From NCBI GenBank assembly GCA_012845835.1, contig JABAKD010000012.1:14973195-15037194 (forward strand): a stretch of DNA of 64,000 nt. The letters are read 5' to 3'. Positions 62,630 to 64,000 of this stretch are shown here, one piece after another. The translations under genes and the position numbers were made by a program. Under the pieces are notes generated by a model. It was given only the letters and a program-made list of their open reading frames with translations, had not been told where the DNA came from and did not search any database. The DNA comes from Undaria pinnatifida. Lineage: Eukaryota; Sar; Phaeophyceae; Laminariales; Alariaceae. The first letter of the stretch is position 1. Every line of letters starts with the position of its first letter.

Positions 62630-63243
62630 GGAGACGATTGCGGTAATTCGCGAAGCAAGAGCAAAGCATAATAACACACCAATAGAGAAACCAGTGGAAA
62701 CACTGGAAAGAGGTGGAAGAAAAGAAGGCTATGCAACACACTGAATGTGTGGTGCCTGGTAGCATAGCCACCTCCTACTCTATTAGTAATAATAGTCCGC
62801 ATCCTTGTCAAATGTCAACTGTCCATACAGCTGGTGATGCTGTTTTCGTCGTGCCCCCCACAAGAAAAACAACAAAGCAAAACAATCAATGCAAAACCAT
62901 GATATACTAGAAATCCGAGATGCAAAACGCAACACATTTTTCACTATGTTAGCAAAATGCTGGTAGTTATGGTGGAGCTGGAACCTTGCCACACGATCTG
63001 CGATTTTCTTGCTACTCTCGTCGACAATAATATCTGTACGTCATGACCCCCCCACCCCCCCCCCTCCCCCACGTCCACTGCTTTTGCCGCCACTCCTGGA
63101 GCTTGCCTCTGCCTTACGTGCGTATCGCAGGCGGCTCTTCTCCACCTTTTCCATGTGCCACCTCACCACGTAACGGTCGGCCGCCTCGACGATGCGTCAG
63201 CTACTTACCATGGTACACGTATTGACGCTTATTTTGTTATCAG
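62630..63243. other. No gene recognised
   Basis: No supported frame; a C-rich run at 63046-63070. Ends in the pyrimidine-poor acceptor TTTGTTATCAG before the candidate membrane exon. Confidence 0.35.
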
Positions 63244-63325
63244 GTTTCACCGATGTTGGGCACAATCCTGCTGTACATGGCCGTGTCCATGTCTCTCACG
63301 CTCTTGGACAAGTGGCTCATCACAG
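63244..63325 (+). CDS. Candidate membrane-protein exon
   Basis: TTGTTATCAG precedes and GTGAGCC follows; phase 0 in, 1 out. It encodes VSPMLGTILLYMAVSMSLTL then LDKWLIT, a hydrophobic helix followed by a D-K-W turn. The layout resembles the first helix of triose-phosphate/nucleotide-sugar transporters (usually N-K-W), but one helix is thin evidence. Downstream exons would be outside the window or beyond the repeat. Confidence 0.35.
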
Positions 63326-63404
63326 GTGAGCCTCCGTTTATATATACCCGTCGGATGTTCAGCCAAAGATCCCATCCAAATTGTTTTTTATTGCATCCCC
63401 TCTT

Positions 63405-63860
63405 CTTGGAATGTTTGTCGGGTTCGATATTGTTCGATATTTCGATGGGTTCGATATGTTCGGTGTCGTCGATATGCTCGATGTGTTCGATGGGCCCAAT
63501 GTATTGGAGACGTTCGATGCGTGCGATATGTACAATCTATTTGATACGTGCAATAGATTCGATATGTTTTTGATCTACTGTATTCGATATTTTATATTTT
63601 GACATATTCGATGTGTTCGATGCGTTTGATATGTTCAACATTCTCGATTTCTTGGACGTGTTCGATATGTCCGATATGTCCGATACGTTGGAGGTGTGTC
63701 CGATGTGCTGGATGTGTCGGATGTACTCGATATGTTCAATGTGTTCGAAGTGTCCGATTTGTTCCATTGGTCTGATGTGTTGGGTGTGCTCGATACATTC
63801 AACACGCTCGAAATGTGCGGTATGTGCTATAGATTCGATACGCTTTTGACATATTCGATA
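63405..63860. repeat. TTCGATATG/TTCGATGTG satellite
   Basis: Repeats of TTCGATATGTTCGATGTG with 9- to 15-base spacing for about 450 bp, gradually degenerate. Frames on both strands are products of the repeat (SNTSNISN and MFDMFDVFD types). Confidence 0.85.
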
Positions 63861-64000
63861 CCTGGTATGAGTCATGTCAGCGGGGAGGGGGGGAGACCAG
63901 AGTCGGGCACCATTGTATGGTTAATATTGAAACATCAAAAACCGAATAAGGAGGCGTTACTCTAGAATTAATTGAACGCGTTTAATCGGTCTTATCGCCG

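Noticed and set aside
61946-62744. Poly-Arg and poly-Leu/Pro frames around the (TCC)n repeat
   Set aside because: Homopolymers of a triplet repeat in all frames; only the HTH segment resembles a protein.

Overview
The window looks like nuclear DNA of an intron-rich, repeat-laden eukaryote, most likely a photosynthetic stramenopile such as a brown alga. That placement is inference. It rests on short exons bounded by GT/AG with matching phases, long poly-C and (TCC)n tracts, CCCTAA-type telomere-like scatter, and a mixture of LINE, Ty1/copia, hAT and tRNA-SINE elements. No prokaryotic operon, rRNA gene, intact tRNA gene or CRISPR array is visible.

Layout. (1) 1-9.6 kb: an OTU-type cysteine protease reading frame (1400-2061) preceded by a duplicated promoter/start segment, then a plus-strand multi-exon gene with cyclic-nucleotide-binding (CNB) folds. 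Its exons at 2587, 3558, 4301, 5278, 6552, 8897 and probably 9558 join in compatible phases. Decayed extra copies of two of these exons lie beside the intact ones. (2) 9.8-10.9 kb: two abutting minisatellites, about 75 bp x 6 and exactly 92 bp x 6. The 92-bp unit is open in all three forward frames. (3) 11,438-50,950: a large direct tandem duplication, copy A of about 18.5 kb and copy B of about 21.0 kb, with a 40-bp sequence at the left edge, the A/B junction and the right edge. The copies have diverged by substitutions and by private insertions: A has a hAT element and a tRNA-derived SINE; B has a MITE and a degraded copia element. Genes inside the unit (a 403-codon orphan ORF, a REI1/ZNF622-like fragment, small exons) are broken at different places in A and B. 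(4) 51-55 kb: a second copia integrase fragment flush against the right edge of copy B, a 46-bp near-perfect palindrome, simple repeats and one candidate exon. (5) 56-60.4 kb: a near-complete LINE with APE-type endonuclease and reverse transcriptase in one long frame, disrupted only near its C-terminus. (6) 61-64 kb: candidate exons (one membrane segment), a helix-turn-helix gene remnant with a (TCC)n tract, a small MITE and a terminal minisatellite.

How it fits together: the only convincing host gene is the CNB gene at the left. The rest is mostly mobile DNA and its debris, and the A/B pair gives an internal before/after record of which pieces inserted or were lost. All exon structures are read by eye from splice signals, phase and resemblance to protein families; none was checked with a search.
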